The notes under the pieces: model-generated
Databases searched by the model: none
Seen by the model: only the letters and a program-made list of their open reading frames with translations
Told to the model about the DNA's origin: nothing
Shown: positions 17,249-26,118 of the stretch, piece after piece
Position numbering within the stretch: position 1 is the first letter of the stretch
Layout of the letters: the number at the start of each line of letters is the position of its first letter
Position numbers and translations under genes: made by a program
Assembly (NCBI RefSeq): GCF_000304335.1
Contig: NZ_CAJF01000007.1
Location: forward strand, 1-64,000
DNA: 64,000 nt
From: Microbacterium yannicii PS01
GTDB lineage: Bacteria; Actinomycetota; Actinomycetes; Actinomycetales; Microbacteriaceae
Reading direction: 5' to 3'

Positions 17249-20200
17249 ATGGTGCCCCGGCAGAACGTGCTCTCCCGCGAGGGCGCCGCCGTGCCTCCTG
17301 AGCCGGTGGCGACTTTATCTCCCGACGAGGCTCAGCTGGCCGTCCTGCAGCTTCCGGTCGAGGCATCGGGCGTCGTGGTGGGCGCGCCCGGCTCCGGGAA
17401 GTCCACGACGCTGGTGGCCCGCGTGGCGGCGCTGGTGGAGCGGGGCATGGATCCCGACGCCATCCTGGTGCTCACCCCCTCGCGTCAGACGGCCACCGCA
17501 CTCCGCGACCGCCTGGGACTCGCCGTGGGGCGGGCGACCTCGGGGCCGCTCGCGCGATCCGTCGCCTCGTACGCATTCCAGCTCGTGCGCGCTCACGCCG
17601 TGGTGGCCGAGGCGGATCCACCCCAGCTGCTGACCGGCGGCGACGAGGATCAGATCATCCGCGACCTGCTCGAGGGCGACGCCGAGGACGAGGCGACCGG
17701 CCGCAGTCGCTGGCCGGAGTGGCTTGCGACCGAAGTCCGCGGCACGGCGGGTTTCCGCACCGAGGTGCGCACCTTCCTCGCCGAGTGCACGACGCTCGGC
17801 ATCGAGCCGGCCCGGCTGCGAGCGCTGGGGGAGCGCCACGACAACCCGGCGTGGATCGCGCTGTCGTCCTTCTTCGCGGAGTACCTACAGGTGCGCGCCG
17901 ACATGCGAGGGGCGCACCGGGATGCCGCCGGCCTCGTCCGCGAGGCGGTGGGGCTGCTGCGCACCGCGACCGCCGGCATCCCCGCGATCGATCGTGTGCG
18001 CGTGGTGCTCGTCGACGACGCGCAGGAGCTGACACTCGGCGGCGTGGAGCTGCTGGAGGCGGTACACGCGCGGGGTGCGGCGGTGCTCGCCTTCGGCGAC
18101 CCCGACGTCGGATCGGGCTCGTTCCGCGGCGCCACCCCCGAGAACTTCGCCCGGCTGACGGCATCGCTCGGCAAGATGCATGTGCTTCCCGATCCGCACC
18201 GGGGAACGCCGTGGCAGCGCGAGCTGGTGCGACGCATCACCCAGCGCATCGGCGCTGTGGGCGTCGTCGCCCATCGCGGCGGCGCCGTCGATGTCGATCC
18301 CGACGGCTCGGTCCGCGCGCTGACGCTGCGGTCGCCGGCCGAGGAGTTCGACGCGATCGCACGGCTGCTGCGCGAGCGCCACGTCCACGACGGCGTCCCG
18401 TGGGACGCCTTGGCGGTCATCGCGCACGACACCCGCCAGGTCGCCGCGCTCGAGGCCGAGCTCGCGGCGCGCGAGGTGCCCGTGCGTTCCAGCGGCCCCG
18501 GGCGCGCGCTCGGCAGGCAGCGGCCGGTGCAGGACCTGCTGCGCCTGATCGATCTCGCCGCAACCGACCAGTGGTCCTTCGACGACGTCTCGGCCGCGCT
18601 CCTCGGCACCTACGGGCGCCTCGACGCCATCGAGCTGCGCCGCCTCCGATCCGCCCTCCGTCACATCGAGCTTCGGCGGTCCCTCGACGCTGCTGCGCAG
18701 AGCAGCGACGACGGCGCCGCTCCGGACCTTCTCGACGGAGTCTCGGAGGCCGACGCGCACGGCGCGGCGGAGGTCGCGGAGGAGCTGCCCGAACGCTCGG
18801 GCCGCGAGTTGCTGCTCTCCGCCATGTCGCAACCGCTCGAGTTCGACCTCGTCGACACACGGGAAGCGCGGCGCGCCGCCACGCTGGCGCGCACGCTCTC
18901 GGTCCTGCGGGCCGAGCTCGACCGCGGTGCGACGGCGCACGAGCTGCTGTGGACCGCGTGGAACCGGAGCGGGCTCGAGCGGGTGTGGTCCGAGCTCGCG
19001 CGGGGGCGGGGTCCGCTGGCCGAACAGGCGGGCCGCGATCTCGACGCGCTCGTCGCGCTCTTCCAGGCGGCCAAGCGCTTCGTGGAGCGATCGCTCGACG
19101 CCGATCCCCGTGTCTTCGTGCGCGGCATACTCGACAGCGGCGTGGCCGACGACCGGCTCGACGTGCCGGTCCGGGACGACACCGTCCGGGTGCTGACCCC
19201 GGCCGGGGCGCTCGGGCTCGAATTCGACACCGTCATCGTGGCGGGCGTGCAGGACAGGGTCTGGCCGAACACGCGTCTGCGCGGGAGTCTGCTCGACACC
19301 TGGCGGCTGGCCGATGCTGCGACCCGCGCCGACGGCGAGGCGGCCGGCGTGTTCGATCGTCGGCGCGCTGCGATGCACGACGAACTGCGGCTCCTCGCGC
19401 GCGCGCTCTCCCGAGCCCGGGCGCGCGTCGTCGTCACCGCCGTGGACGACGACGACACCGGGCCCAGCGCCTTCTTCGAGCTGCTGCCCGATCCCGAGCG
19501 CTATGTGCTCGACCATCCGCTCACCCTGCGCGGTCTCGTCGCCCGGCATCGGCGAACCCTCACCGAGGGTGCGAACCGGCCCGCCGCCGACCATGCCGCC
19601 GCGCAGCTCGCTCTGCTGGCGGATGCCGGGGTCGCGGGGGCGGCGCCCACCGAGTGGTACGGGATCCCGGCGCCCACGTCGACCGGTCCGCTGCGCGATC
19701 TGTCGCGCGAGGACGTGCGGGTGTCGCCATCGCGCCTGCACGCGCTCGAGGAGTGCGAGCTCAACTGGGTCATCGGCGATCTGGGCGGCGACCCCGGGAG
19801 CACGACCGCCGGTCTCGGCACCATCATCCACGCGGCGCTCGAGCATGCCGCCGGGTCGGACGAGGCGTCCCTGTGGGCCGAGGTCGAATCCCGCTGGGGC
19901 GAGCTGTCGTTCGAAGCTCCGTGGCGGGATCGAGCCGAGCAGAACCGGGCGCGCGACCTCGTGCGGCGTCTTCACCTGTACCTGCACCGCTTCGAGCAGG
20001 CGGGCGGTGCACTGATCGGCGCGGAGCCGCACTTCGAGGTGCCTATTCCTCTCGTCGGCGAATCTTCCGCACATCGCGTGCTGCTGTCGGGGTACATCGA
20101 TCGGGTCGAGCTCACCCCCGAGGGCACCGTCGTCATCATGGACCTGAAGACCGGCAAGCGCGAGCCGCAGACCGACGCCAAGGTCGTCGACAACCCGCAG

Positions 20201-20497
20201 CTGGGGGCTTACCAGCTGGCCTTCGAGTCGGGGGTGATTCCGGCGGCGGCGGGGCACGAGCCCGGCGGGGCGAAGCTGCTCGTCCTTCGTCCGACGGCGG
20301 CGAAGTCCGACTACGTCACCCCCTGGCAGCCGCCGTTCGACGACGACCGACGGGAGGCGTTCCTCTCGCGCGTGCGTGCCGCGGTCGCTGTCATGCGGGG
20401 CACATCGTTCACGGCGCCCTACGAGGAGCACTGCCGCGATGAGCACGCGTACGGGCTGTGCCGCATCCACACCGTCGGCGCGGTGAGCGCCTCGTGA
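17249..20497 (+). CDS. adnA: AdnA subunit of the AdnAB helicase-nuclease
   Basis: 1082 aa. UvrD-like motor domains are followed by a RecB-type nuclease. Walker A is GAPGSGKSTT near residue 50. The Walker B region reads LVDDAQEL rather than DExxD/Q, and motif VI is degenerate (ARALSRARARVVV), matching the weaker motor described for AdnA. The nuclease module has GTIIHAALEHA (His), IMDLKTGKREP (D...K) and NPQLGAYQLA (Q/Y motif), so it looks catalytically intact. With AdnB it resects DNA double-strand ends in place of RecBCD. The next gene starts in a GTGA overlap at 20494, giving tight coupling. The start choice is moderately secure. Confidence 0.85.
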   Translation: MVPRQNVLSREGAAVPPEPVATLSPDEAQLAVLQLPVEASGVVVGAPGSGKSTTLVARVAALVERGMDPDAILVLTPSRQTATALRDRLGLAVGRATSGPLARSVASYAFQLVRAHAVVAEADPPQLLTGGDEDQIIRDLLEGDAEDEATGRSRWPEWLATEVRGTAGFRTEVRTFLAECTTLGIEPARLRALGERHDNPAWIALSSFFAEYLQVRADMRGAHRDAAGLVREAVGLLRTATAGIPAIDRVRVVLVDDAQELTLGGVELLEAVHARGAAVLAFGDPDVGSGSFRGATPENFARLTASLGKMHVLPDPHRGTPWQRELVRRITQRIGAVGVVAHRGGAVDVDPDGSVRALTLRSPAEEFDAIARLLRERHVHDGVPWDALAVIAHDTRQVAALEAELAAREVPVRSSGPGRALGRQRPVQDLLRLIDLAATDQWSFDDVSAALLGTYGRLDAIELRRLRSALRHIELRRSLDAAAQSSDDGAAPDLLDGVSEADAHGAAEVAEELPERSGRELLLSAMSQPLEFDLVDTREARRAATLARTLSVLRAELDRGATAHELLWTAWNRSGLERVWSELARGRGPLAEQAGRDLDALVALFQAAKRFVERSLDADPRVFVRGILDSGVADDRLDVPVRDDTVRVLTPAGALGLEFDTVIVAGVQDRVWPNTRLRGSLLDTWRLADAATRADGEAAGVFDRRRAAMHDELRLLARALSRARARVVVTAVDDDDTGPSAFFELLPDPERYVLDHPLTLRGLVARHRRTLTEGANRPAADHAAAQLALLADAGVAGAAPTEWYGIPAPTSTGPLRDLSREDVRVSPSRLHALEECELNWVIGDLGGDPGSTTAGLGTIIHAALEHAAGSDEASLWAEVESRWGELSFEAPWRDRAEQNRARDLVRRLHLYLHRFEQAGGALIGAEPHFEVPIPLVGESSAHRVLLSGYIDRVELTPEGTVVIMDLKTGKREPQTDAKVVDNPQLGAYQLAFESGVIPAAAGHEPGGAKLLVLRPTAAKSDYVTPWQPPFDDDRREAFLSRVRAAVAVMRGTSFTAPYEEHCRDEHAYGLCRIHTVGAVSAS

Positions 20498-23400
20498 GCA
20501 CGGCGGACCGCCCCGCCGTGACGGGGCCTCTCCTCTCCGCGCGGGTCATCGCGACGGCGCTCGGGCAGTTCCCGCCGACCGGCGAGCAGACCGCGGTGAT
20601 CGAGGCGCCACTCGAGCCCGCCCTCGTCGTGGCCGGCGCCGGCAGCGGAAAGACCGAGACGATGGCGGCGCGGGTCGTGTGGCTGGTCGCCAACGGGCTC
20701 GTCCGCCGCGACGAGGTGCTGGGCCTCACCTTCACCCGCAAGGCCGCCGGCGAACTGGCGGAGCGCATCCAGAAGCGGCTGGCGCGGCTGGGCGAGTTCG
20801 AGCGCCGGGGCCTCCTGCCGCACCTTCCCGCGCTGGCCGAGGAGGGGCGGCTGGCGATCTTCGGCGAGCTGGAGCGCTCCGAGGGCGACGGCGCCCGGGC
20901 CGCGGCGGCGCGACACCACGCCCTGGAGGCGCTGGCCCGGGCGGTCGGCGCGTCGCCGCAGGAGGTGGCAGACGACGCGCTCCTGCATCGGCCGACGGTC
21001 GCGACGTACAACAGCTTCGCCGACCAGATCGTGCGCGAGAACGCGGTGCGGATCGGGAGGGATGCCGAGGCCGCCGTCCTGTCCGAATCCGCCGCCTGGC
21101 TGCTCATGCGCCGGGTGGTCTTCGCATCCGATGACCCTCGTCTGGAGGAGCGCGGAGAGGCGGTGCGCAGCATCGTCGACGCGGCGCTGCGGATCGCCCG
21201 TGACGGCGTCGACAATCTCGTCGATTTCGATGCACTCGCGTCGTTCCCCGAGCGCTTCCGTGCGGTGCGTGAGCTCCCGTCCACTCGCAAAGGCACCACC
21301 GTCTACGCCGACGTGGCCGAGGCGGTCGAGAAGGTCGGCGCCCTCGCCCTGCTCTCCGACCTCGCGCGGGAGTACGCCGCCGAGAAGCGGCGCCTCGGCG
21401 TCATCGACTTCTCCGATCAGGTCGCCGGCGCCCTCGAGGCGGTCGCGGGGCACGCTGCGGTAGGCGAGGAGCTTCGCGCCCGATACCGGGTCGTGCTGCT
21501 GGACGAGTACCAGGACACCTCCGTGGTGCAGACCGATCTGCTCGCGACGCTCTTCGCCGGCACGGGTGTTATGGCCGTCGGAGACCCTCATCAGGCGATC
21601 TACGGGTGGCGCGGCGCGAGCGCCGGCAACCTCGGCGGCTTCGCCGCCGCATTCTCGCCCGACCGCCCGTGCGCGCAGTTCGCCCTGCTCACGAGCTGGC
21701 GCAACAGCTCCGTCGTGCTCACTGCGGCCAACGCGGTGCTCGCGCCCCTCGCCTCGGCTTCCACCGTGGCCGTCCAGGAACTGCGCGCCCGGCCGGCCGC
21801 ACCCACCGGCGCCATCGAGCTCGGCTTCGACAACGACCTCGACGCCGAGGCGGATCGGGTGGCGGAGTGGTTCGATCGAGTGCGCACCGAGCGAAGACAC
21901 GGGGGCCTGGCCACCACCGGCGCGATCCTGTTCCGCAGCAAGAAGCACATGGTGCGCTTCGGCGACGCCCTGGGTCGTCGCGGCATTCCCCACCGCATCC
22001 TGGGTCTCGGCGGGCTGCTCTCGACTCCCGAGGTCGTGGACGTCGTGTGCGCGCTTCGTGTGATCAGCGACCCGGCCGCGGGGTCGGCGCTCATCCGGCT
22101 CCTGTCGGGACCACGCTGGTCGATCGGCCTGCCCGACCTGCGCGAGCTCGCCGCGCTGGCGCGACGCATCGCGCGGCACGACGCGGCACTCCAGCCGCTC
22201 GCCCCGGAGGTCGTGGAGCGCATCCGCGGCAGTGCGGCGGACGACGACGGCTCGCTGGTGGACGCGCTCGACTTCGTGCTGCGTCACACGCCCGACCACG
22301 GCTGGCTCGCCGGCTTCACGCCCGACGCGCGTGAGCGCCTGCGGGAGGCCGGCTCGGTGTTCGCCGGGCTCCGCCAGGCCGTCGGCATGCCGATCCCGGA
22401 GCTGGTGCGCCTGGTCGAGCTCGAGCTGCGCCTGGATGTGGAGCTGGCGGCCAACGAGGCGCGCGGTCCGGCGCGCGTGGCCTCCGCGCAGCTCCGGGCG
22501 TTCGTCGACGAGGTGCACGCGTTCCTCGCCGCCGACGAGACCGGCTCCCTCTCGAGCCTGCTGGCGTGGCTCGACCAAGCCGAGCAGCTCGACGAGTTCG
22601 CCCCGCGCACCGAGCCGCCCGAGGACGACGTGGTGCAGCTGCTCACCATCCACGGGTCCAAGGGACTGGAGTGGGACGCGGTCGCCGTCGTCCGGCTGGT
22701 CAAGGACGAGCTTCCCAGCGCTCCCCGCGACACGAAGGCCTGGCTCGGGTTCGGCGTCCTGCCATACGCCTTCCGCGGCGACTCGCCGTGGCTTCCCGCG
22801 CTGGCCTGGCAGTCAGCGCAGACCCAGCAGGACCTCAAGGCCGCCATCGACGCGTTCGTCGAGGCCAACCGCGCTCGGCAGCTCGACGAGGATCGGCGGC
22901 TCGCGTACGTGGCGGTCACGAGGGCGCGCGACCATCTCCTGCTCACGGGCTCGAGCTGGTCCGGAACGAAGCGGCCACGCGCGCGCAGCACGTTCTTCGT
23001 CGAGATGGCCGATGCCCTCGGGATCAGCCTCGAAGAGGACGATCCCGGCGAGGACCCCTATCAGGGCGAGCGACGCACCCTGCAATGGCCGATCGAGCCG
23101 CTGGGCGCGCGCAGGCCGGCGGTCGAAGAGGCGGCGGATGCCGTCGCGACCGCGCAGGCAGAGGAGCGGGGATCGCTCGACGCGCATGCCGCGCTGCTCC
23201 TCGCCGAGCGCGACGCCCGCCGGGCAGAACCGGTCCGGCGCGCGCCGACCCGGATCGCCGCCTCGCGCTACAAGGAGTACGCCGCGGATCTCGAGGGCAC
23301 GCTCGCTCGCATCGCTCGGCCGCTCCCGGAGCGCCCGTTCCGCCAGACCCGTCTCGGCACGCTGTTCCACGCCTGGGTCGAGCAGCGCTCCGGTCGCGCC

Positions 23401-23829
23401 GGCCTGGGCGGGTCGCTCGATGACGCACTGTGGGAGATGGACGACGATCTTCCGGGCACCGATGCGAGCGCCTCGGACGCTCTTGCGCTGGAGGCGTTGC
23501 GTGAGCGGTTCCTCACCTCGGAATGGGCCGCCCTGCAGCCGATCGAGGTCGAGACCGAGATCGACTTCACCACCACCGGTCCGGATGGGCTGCCGCACAT
23601 CGTGATCTGCAAGCTGGACGCCGTCTACCGGCGCGAGGATCGCGGCGGGCGGATCGAGATCGTCGACTGGAAGACCGGGGCCGCGCCTCGCACCGATAGA
23701 GAGAAGGACGAGCGGATGCTGCAGCTCGAGCTGTATCGGCAGGCGTACCACGCGAAGCACGGCGTGCCGATGGAAGAGATCGACGTCGCGCTGTACTACG
23801 TCGGCGAGGACGTCATCCTGCGCAGCTGA
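20494..23829 (+). CDS. adnB: AdnB subunit of the AdnAB helicase-nuclease
   Basis: 1111 aa, the main motor plus second nuclease. Motifs: Walker A AGAGSGKTET, Ia LTFTRKAAGEL, II VVLLDEYQDTS (canonical), III AVGDPHQAIYGWRGA, IV TSWRNS, V LTIHGSKGLEWDAV and VI LAYVAVTRARDH. The nuclease has LGTLFHAWVEQ, IEIVDWKTGAAP and LQLELYRQAYH. The two-motor, two-nuclease design is that of actinobacterial AdnAB. The GTG at 20494 overlaps the adnA stop (GTGA). The gene ends six bases before the convergent APH-fold gene, with no obvious terminator. Confidence 0.88.
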   Translation: MSTADRPAVTGPLLSARVIATALGQFPPTGEQTAVIEAPLEPALVVAGAGSGKTETMAARVVWLVANGLVRRDEVLGLTFTRKAAGELAERIQKRLARLGEFERRGLLPHLPALAEEGRLAIFGELERSEGDGARAAAARHHALEALARAVGASPQEVADDALLHRPTVATYNSFADQIVRENAVRIGRDAEAAVLSESAAWLLMRRVVFASDDPRLEERGEAVRSIVDAALRIARDGVDNLVDFDALASFPERFRAVRELPSTRKGTTVYADVAEAVEKVGALALLSDLAREYAAEKRRLGVIDFSDQVAGALEAVAGHAAVGEELRARYRVVLLDEYQDTSVVQTDLLATLFAGTGVMAVGDPHQAIYGWRGASAGNLGGFAAAFSPDRPCAQFALLTSWRNSSVVLTAANAVLAPLASASTVAVQELRARPAAPTGAIELGFDNDLDAEADRVAEWFDRVRTERRHGGLATTGAILFRSKKHMVRFGDALGRRGIPHRILGLGGLLSTPEVVDVVCALRVISDPAAGSALIRLLSGPRWSIGLPDLRELAALARRIARHDAALQPLAPEVVERIRGSAADDDGSLVDALDFVLRHTPDHGWLAGFTPDARERLREAGSVFAGLRQAVGMPIPELVRLVELELRLDVELAANEARGPARVASAQLRAFVDEVHAFLAADETGSLSSLLAWLDQAEQLDEFAPRTEPPEDDVVQLLTIHGSKGLEWDAVAVVRLVKDELPSAPRDTKAWLGFGVLPYAFRGDSPWLPALAWQSAQTQQDLKAAIDAFVEANRARQLDEDRRLAYVAVTRARDHLLLTGSSWSGTKRPRARSTFFVEMADALGISLEEDDPGEDPYQGERRTLQWPIEPLGARRPAVEEAADAVATAQAEERGSLDAHAALLLAERDARRAEPVRRAPTRIAASRYKEYAADLEGTLARIARPLPERPFRQTRLGTLFHAWVEQRSGRAGLGGSLDDALWEMDDDLPGTDASASDALALEALRERFLTSEWAALQPIEVETEIDFTTTGPDGLPHIVICKLDAVYRREDRGGRIEIVDWKTGAAPRTDREKDERMLQLELYRQAYHAKHGVPMEEIDVALYYVGEDVILRS

Positions 23830-23835
23830 GAGGGC

Positions 23836-25143
23836 TCAGTCGGCCATCCAGCGACGCAGCGCGGCCTCGGACGCCCGCTCGGCGTCGGCGGCGGCATCCG
23901 CGTCGTCGGCGGGCTGGACGGGAAGACGAGGTGCGGTGGGAAGCTCGATCGGCGCCGTGGACGTGTCGTCGTGGAACAGCCCTTCCGGAGCGGAGGCCTC
24001 CGCCGGGTCGATGTCGTGCGAGACGGCGCCGGTGGCGGAGGCTTGCGACGCGGCGGGCTCGTCGTCCTCATCCTCCGACTCGTCGGCGACCCACTGGGCG
24101 AGCTCCTCCGGATCGTAGGCATCGGTGTGCATCGACGTGTCGACTGCGGGCGCAGCGGCGTCGGGCGTCCGGTCGAGAAGCGCGATCGCATCGTCGACGC
24201 CGAGCGCGGCATCCGTCACGATCTTGTCGTCGGCGACCCCGGCCGCCAGCGAGTCGAGCAGCTCGACCGCGTCCGAGACGATGTCGTCGCGGCCGATCTC
24301 GTGACCGTGCACCAGCCACTTGGCGAACTCGAGCTCGGCGTAGAGTCGTGCACGCTCACGAGCGCGGGCATCGGGCGCCCGGCCGCTGGAAGCGACGTAG
24401 GCGGCATACACGTCGTCGGCCGCGGCCGGTGCTGACGCGAGCCACTGCAGGTCCACGGCCGGGTCGCCTATCGACAGCCCGTGCCATTCGAGAAGGCCGG
24501 TCACGGTCGGCACGTCGTCGACGTCCTCGAAGAGGAACGACGCGGCGCCGACGCCGCCCAGGACGACCGCCGACTCGAATCGCCAGAGCTCATCGGCGTC
24601 CGCGGCGGTGCGCCAGCGGCTCTCGAGGCGAACCGGCAGACGACGGGTCGCGGCGGCTCGGTCGACGAGGCGCACGACGTCGGCTCGCACCTGCGATGTG
24701 GTGCGTGCGGGAAGGCCCTCCGCCCGGACGACCGACGACGGAAGCGCGTGGACGGCTGCGAGCGCGGAGCCGACAGAGGTCGCCGCCCCCCGCCCCGGCG
24801 GAAGGTGAGCGGCGTCGACGCGATAGCCCGGGAGGAAGTCCACGACCACGACGCGGGCGCCGCCCAGCCCCGCCTCGCCGAGGAGCTCAGGGGCACGGAA
24901 CGGCAGCAGAGCGCGTACGCCGGGGGTCAGCGCGCGCAGTGCTCTCACCTGTGCCGACAGTTCGGGGTCGGCGTCCGCGTCGGCAGGGACCCGGACGACG
25001 ACACGGCGGCCGTCGTCGAGATCGGCGACCGCAGAGTCGTAGCGGCCGGTGGTCCCTTCCGTCAGCGCGCCGACTCCGACGACGCCGGCCCGCGGCAGAG
25101 CCGACGTGACGGACGCGGCTAGAGTGAGGGGTGAGCGTGCCAT
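23836..25143 (-). CDS. APH-fold phosphotransferase-like protein, catalytic residues missing
   Basis: 435 aa. The first 290 residues follow the aminoglycoside/macrolide phosphotransferase fold, with an N-lobe (RVVVRVPADADADPE) and the C-lobe signature GDPAVDLQWLA. The catalytic loop normally reading HGDLHxxN is replaced by LGGVGAASFLF, and the metal-binding Asp of the IDW motif is Glu (GLLEWHGLSIGD). The brace residues are therefore gone and the protein looks like a pseudokinase, despite the family's resistance names. A roughly 130-residue acidic, Ala-rich disordered tail follows. Its placement between adnAB and nudC may be conserved in Microbacteriaceae. The ATG at 25143 fits a leaderless mRNA. 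Confidence 0.65.
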   Translation of the reverse strand: MARSPLTLAASVTSALPRAGVVGVGALTEGTTGRYDSAVADLDDGRRVVVRVPADADADPELSAQVRALRALTPGVRALLPFRAPELLGEAGLGGARVVVVDFLPGYRVDAAHLPPGRGAATSVGSALAAVHALPSSVVRAEGLPARTTSQVRADVVRLVDRAAATRRLPVRLESRWRTAADADELWRFESAVVLGGVGAASFLFEDVDDVPTVTGLLEWHGLSIGDPAVDLQWLASAPAAADDVYAAYVASSGRAPDARARERARLYAELEFAKWLVHGHEIGRDDIVSDAVELLDSLAAGVADDKIVTDAALGVDDAIALLDRTPDAAAPAVDTSMHTDAYDPEELAQWVADESEDEDDEPAASQASATGAVSHDIDPAEASAPEGLFHDDTSTAPIELPTAPRLPVQPADDADAAADAERASEAALRRWMAD

Positions 25144-25149
25144 GTGCCC

Positions 25150-25155
25150 AGGGTA
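25150..25155 (-). promoter_or_regulatory. -10 element for the APH-fold gene
   Basis: TACCCT on the minus strand, six bases before the ATG at 25143. Confidence 0.45.
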
Positions 25156-25203
25156 GGTCGGGCACGCTCGTCAGCCCCCGCGCCACGCCCTGGAGGATCC
25201 TCG

Positions 25204-26118
25204 ATGACGGCGCCCGACAGCCCGAGCGTTCCGCTCCCGGCACGAGCCGAATGGGACCGCGCAGCGGCGGAGCGGGCCGATCCGGACGTCCTGGAGAGCG
25301 CGCGCGCCGACACGGCTACGCGTGTGCTCGTCGTGAGCGCCGACCAGGCCCCGCTGGCGACGCCCACTTCGTTGTCGTGGATGGCCCCGGCCGACGTGCC
25401 GGATGGCGCCGAATGGGCCCTTCTCGGCCGCCGCCCCGACGGCGCCGCGGTGCTCGCCGCGGTGTTCCCCGCCTCGGAGGATCCGCTGTTCGCCGCGCCC
25501 GCCGGGTGGGCGGGACTGCGCACGATCGGTGGCGCGCTCTCGGCCGAGGACGCCGGCATCTTCGTGGAGGCGGTCAGCCTGGGGCGCTGGATCCTCGACG
25601 CGCCGCACTGCCCGGCATGCGGAGCCCGCACGAATCTGGTGGACGCCGGGTGGTCGCGTCGATGCCCGAACTGCGGACGACAGCACTTCCCCCGCACCGA
25701 TCCCGCGATCATCGTCGCCATCACGAGCGCCACTGATCCCGATGTCCTCCTCTTGGGCTCCAACGCGCTCTGGGGCTCTGACCGCTACTCCTGCTTCGCC
25801 GGTTTCGTGGAGGCCGGCGAGTCGCTCGAAGCAGCGGTGCGACGTGAGGTCGAGGAGGAGTCGGGGATCGCCGTCGGCACGGTCCGCTACCGCGGCTCGC
25901 AGGCGTGGCCGTACCCGCGCTCGCTCATGGTCGGGTTCCTCGCCGCGGCGCGTGACGACGCGGCCGCCCGTCCGGACGGTGAGGAGATCGTGGCCGTGCG
26001 CTGGTTCACACGCGCCGAGATCGGCGCGGGCCTGGCCGGCGAGGCGGACTTCACGCTGCCGGGCCGCACGTCGATCGCGCACCGGCTGATCAGCGAGTGG
26101 CACGCGGGGACGGCATGA
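25204..26118 (+). CDS. nudC: NAD+ diphosphatase / RNA decapping hydrolase NudC
   Basis: 304-aa Nudix hydrolase that splits NAD(H) to NMN(H) and AMP and may remove NAD caps from RNA. A four-cysteine zinc site is seen (CPACG ... CPNCG), then the Nudix box starting [13 protein letters not shown] and ending REVEEESGI. The NADH-specific array downstream reads SQAWPYPRS (canonical SQPWPFPxS, one Pro replaced by Ala). The ATG at 25204 has GGAGG at the right distance; an upstream in-frame start at 25144 lacks one. The stop overlaps the next start as ATGA, coupling it to uvrD2, as in Mycobacterium where nudC and uvrD2 are adjacent. Confidence 0.87.
   Translation: MTAPDSPSVPLPARAEWDRAAAERADPDVLESARADTATRVLVVSADQAPLATPTSLSWMAPADVPDGAEWALLGRRPDGAAVLAAVFPASEDPLFAAPAGWAGLRTIGGALSAEDAGIFVEAVSLGRWILDAPHCPACGARTNLVDAGWSRRCPNCGRQHFPRTDPAIIVAITSATDPDVLLLGSNALWGSDRYSCFAGFVEAGESLEAAVRREVEEESGIAVGTVRYRGSQAWPYPRSLMVGFLAAARDDAAARPDGEEIVAVRWFTRAEIGAGLAGEADFTLPGRTSIAHRLISEWHAGTA

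Noticed and set aside
17885..20470. 861-codon minus-strand open frame antisense to adnA
   Set aside because: Shadow of a long GC-rich gene; no motifs.
25119..25140. TAGAGT followed by GTGAGCGTG as a leaderless start on the plus strand
   Set aside because: That frame is not the nudC frame and carries no domain; nudC has its own GGAGG and ATG at 25204. The hexamer may still be a leadered nudC promoter.
23836..25143. Macrolide resistance phosphotransferase
   Set aside because: Catalytic His-Gly-Asp loop and metal-binding residues are missing.
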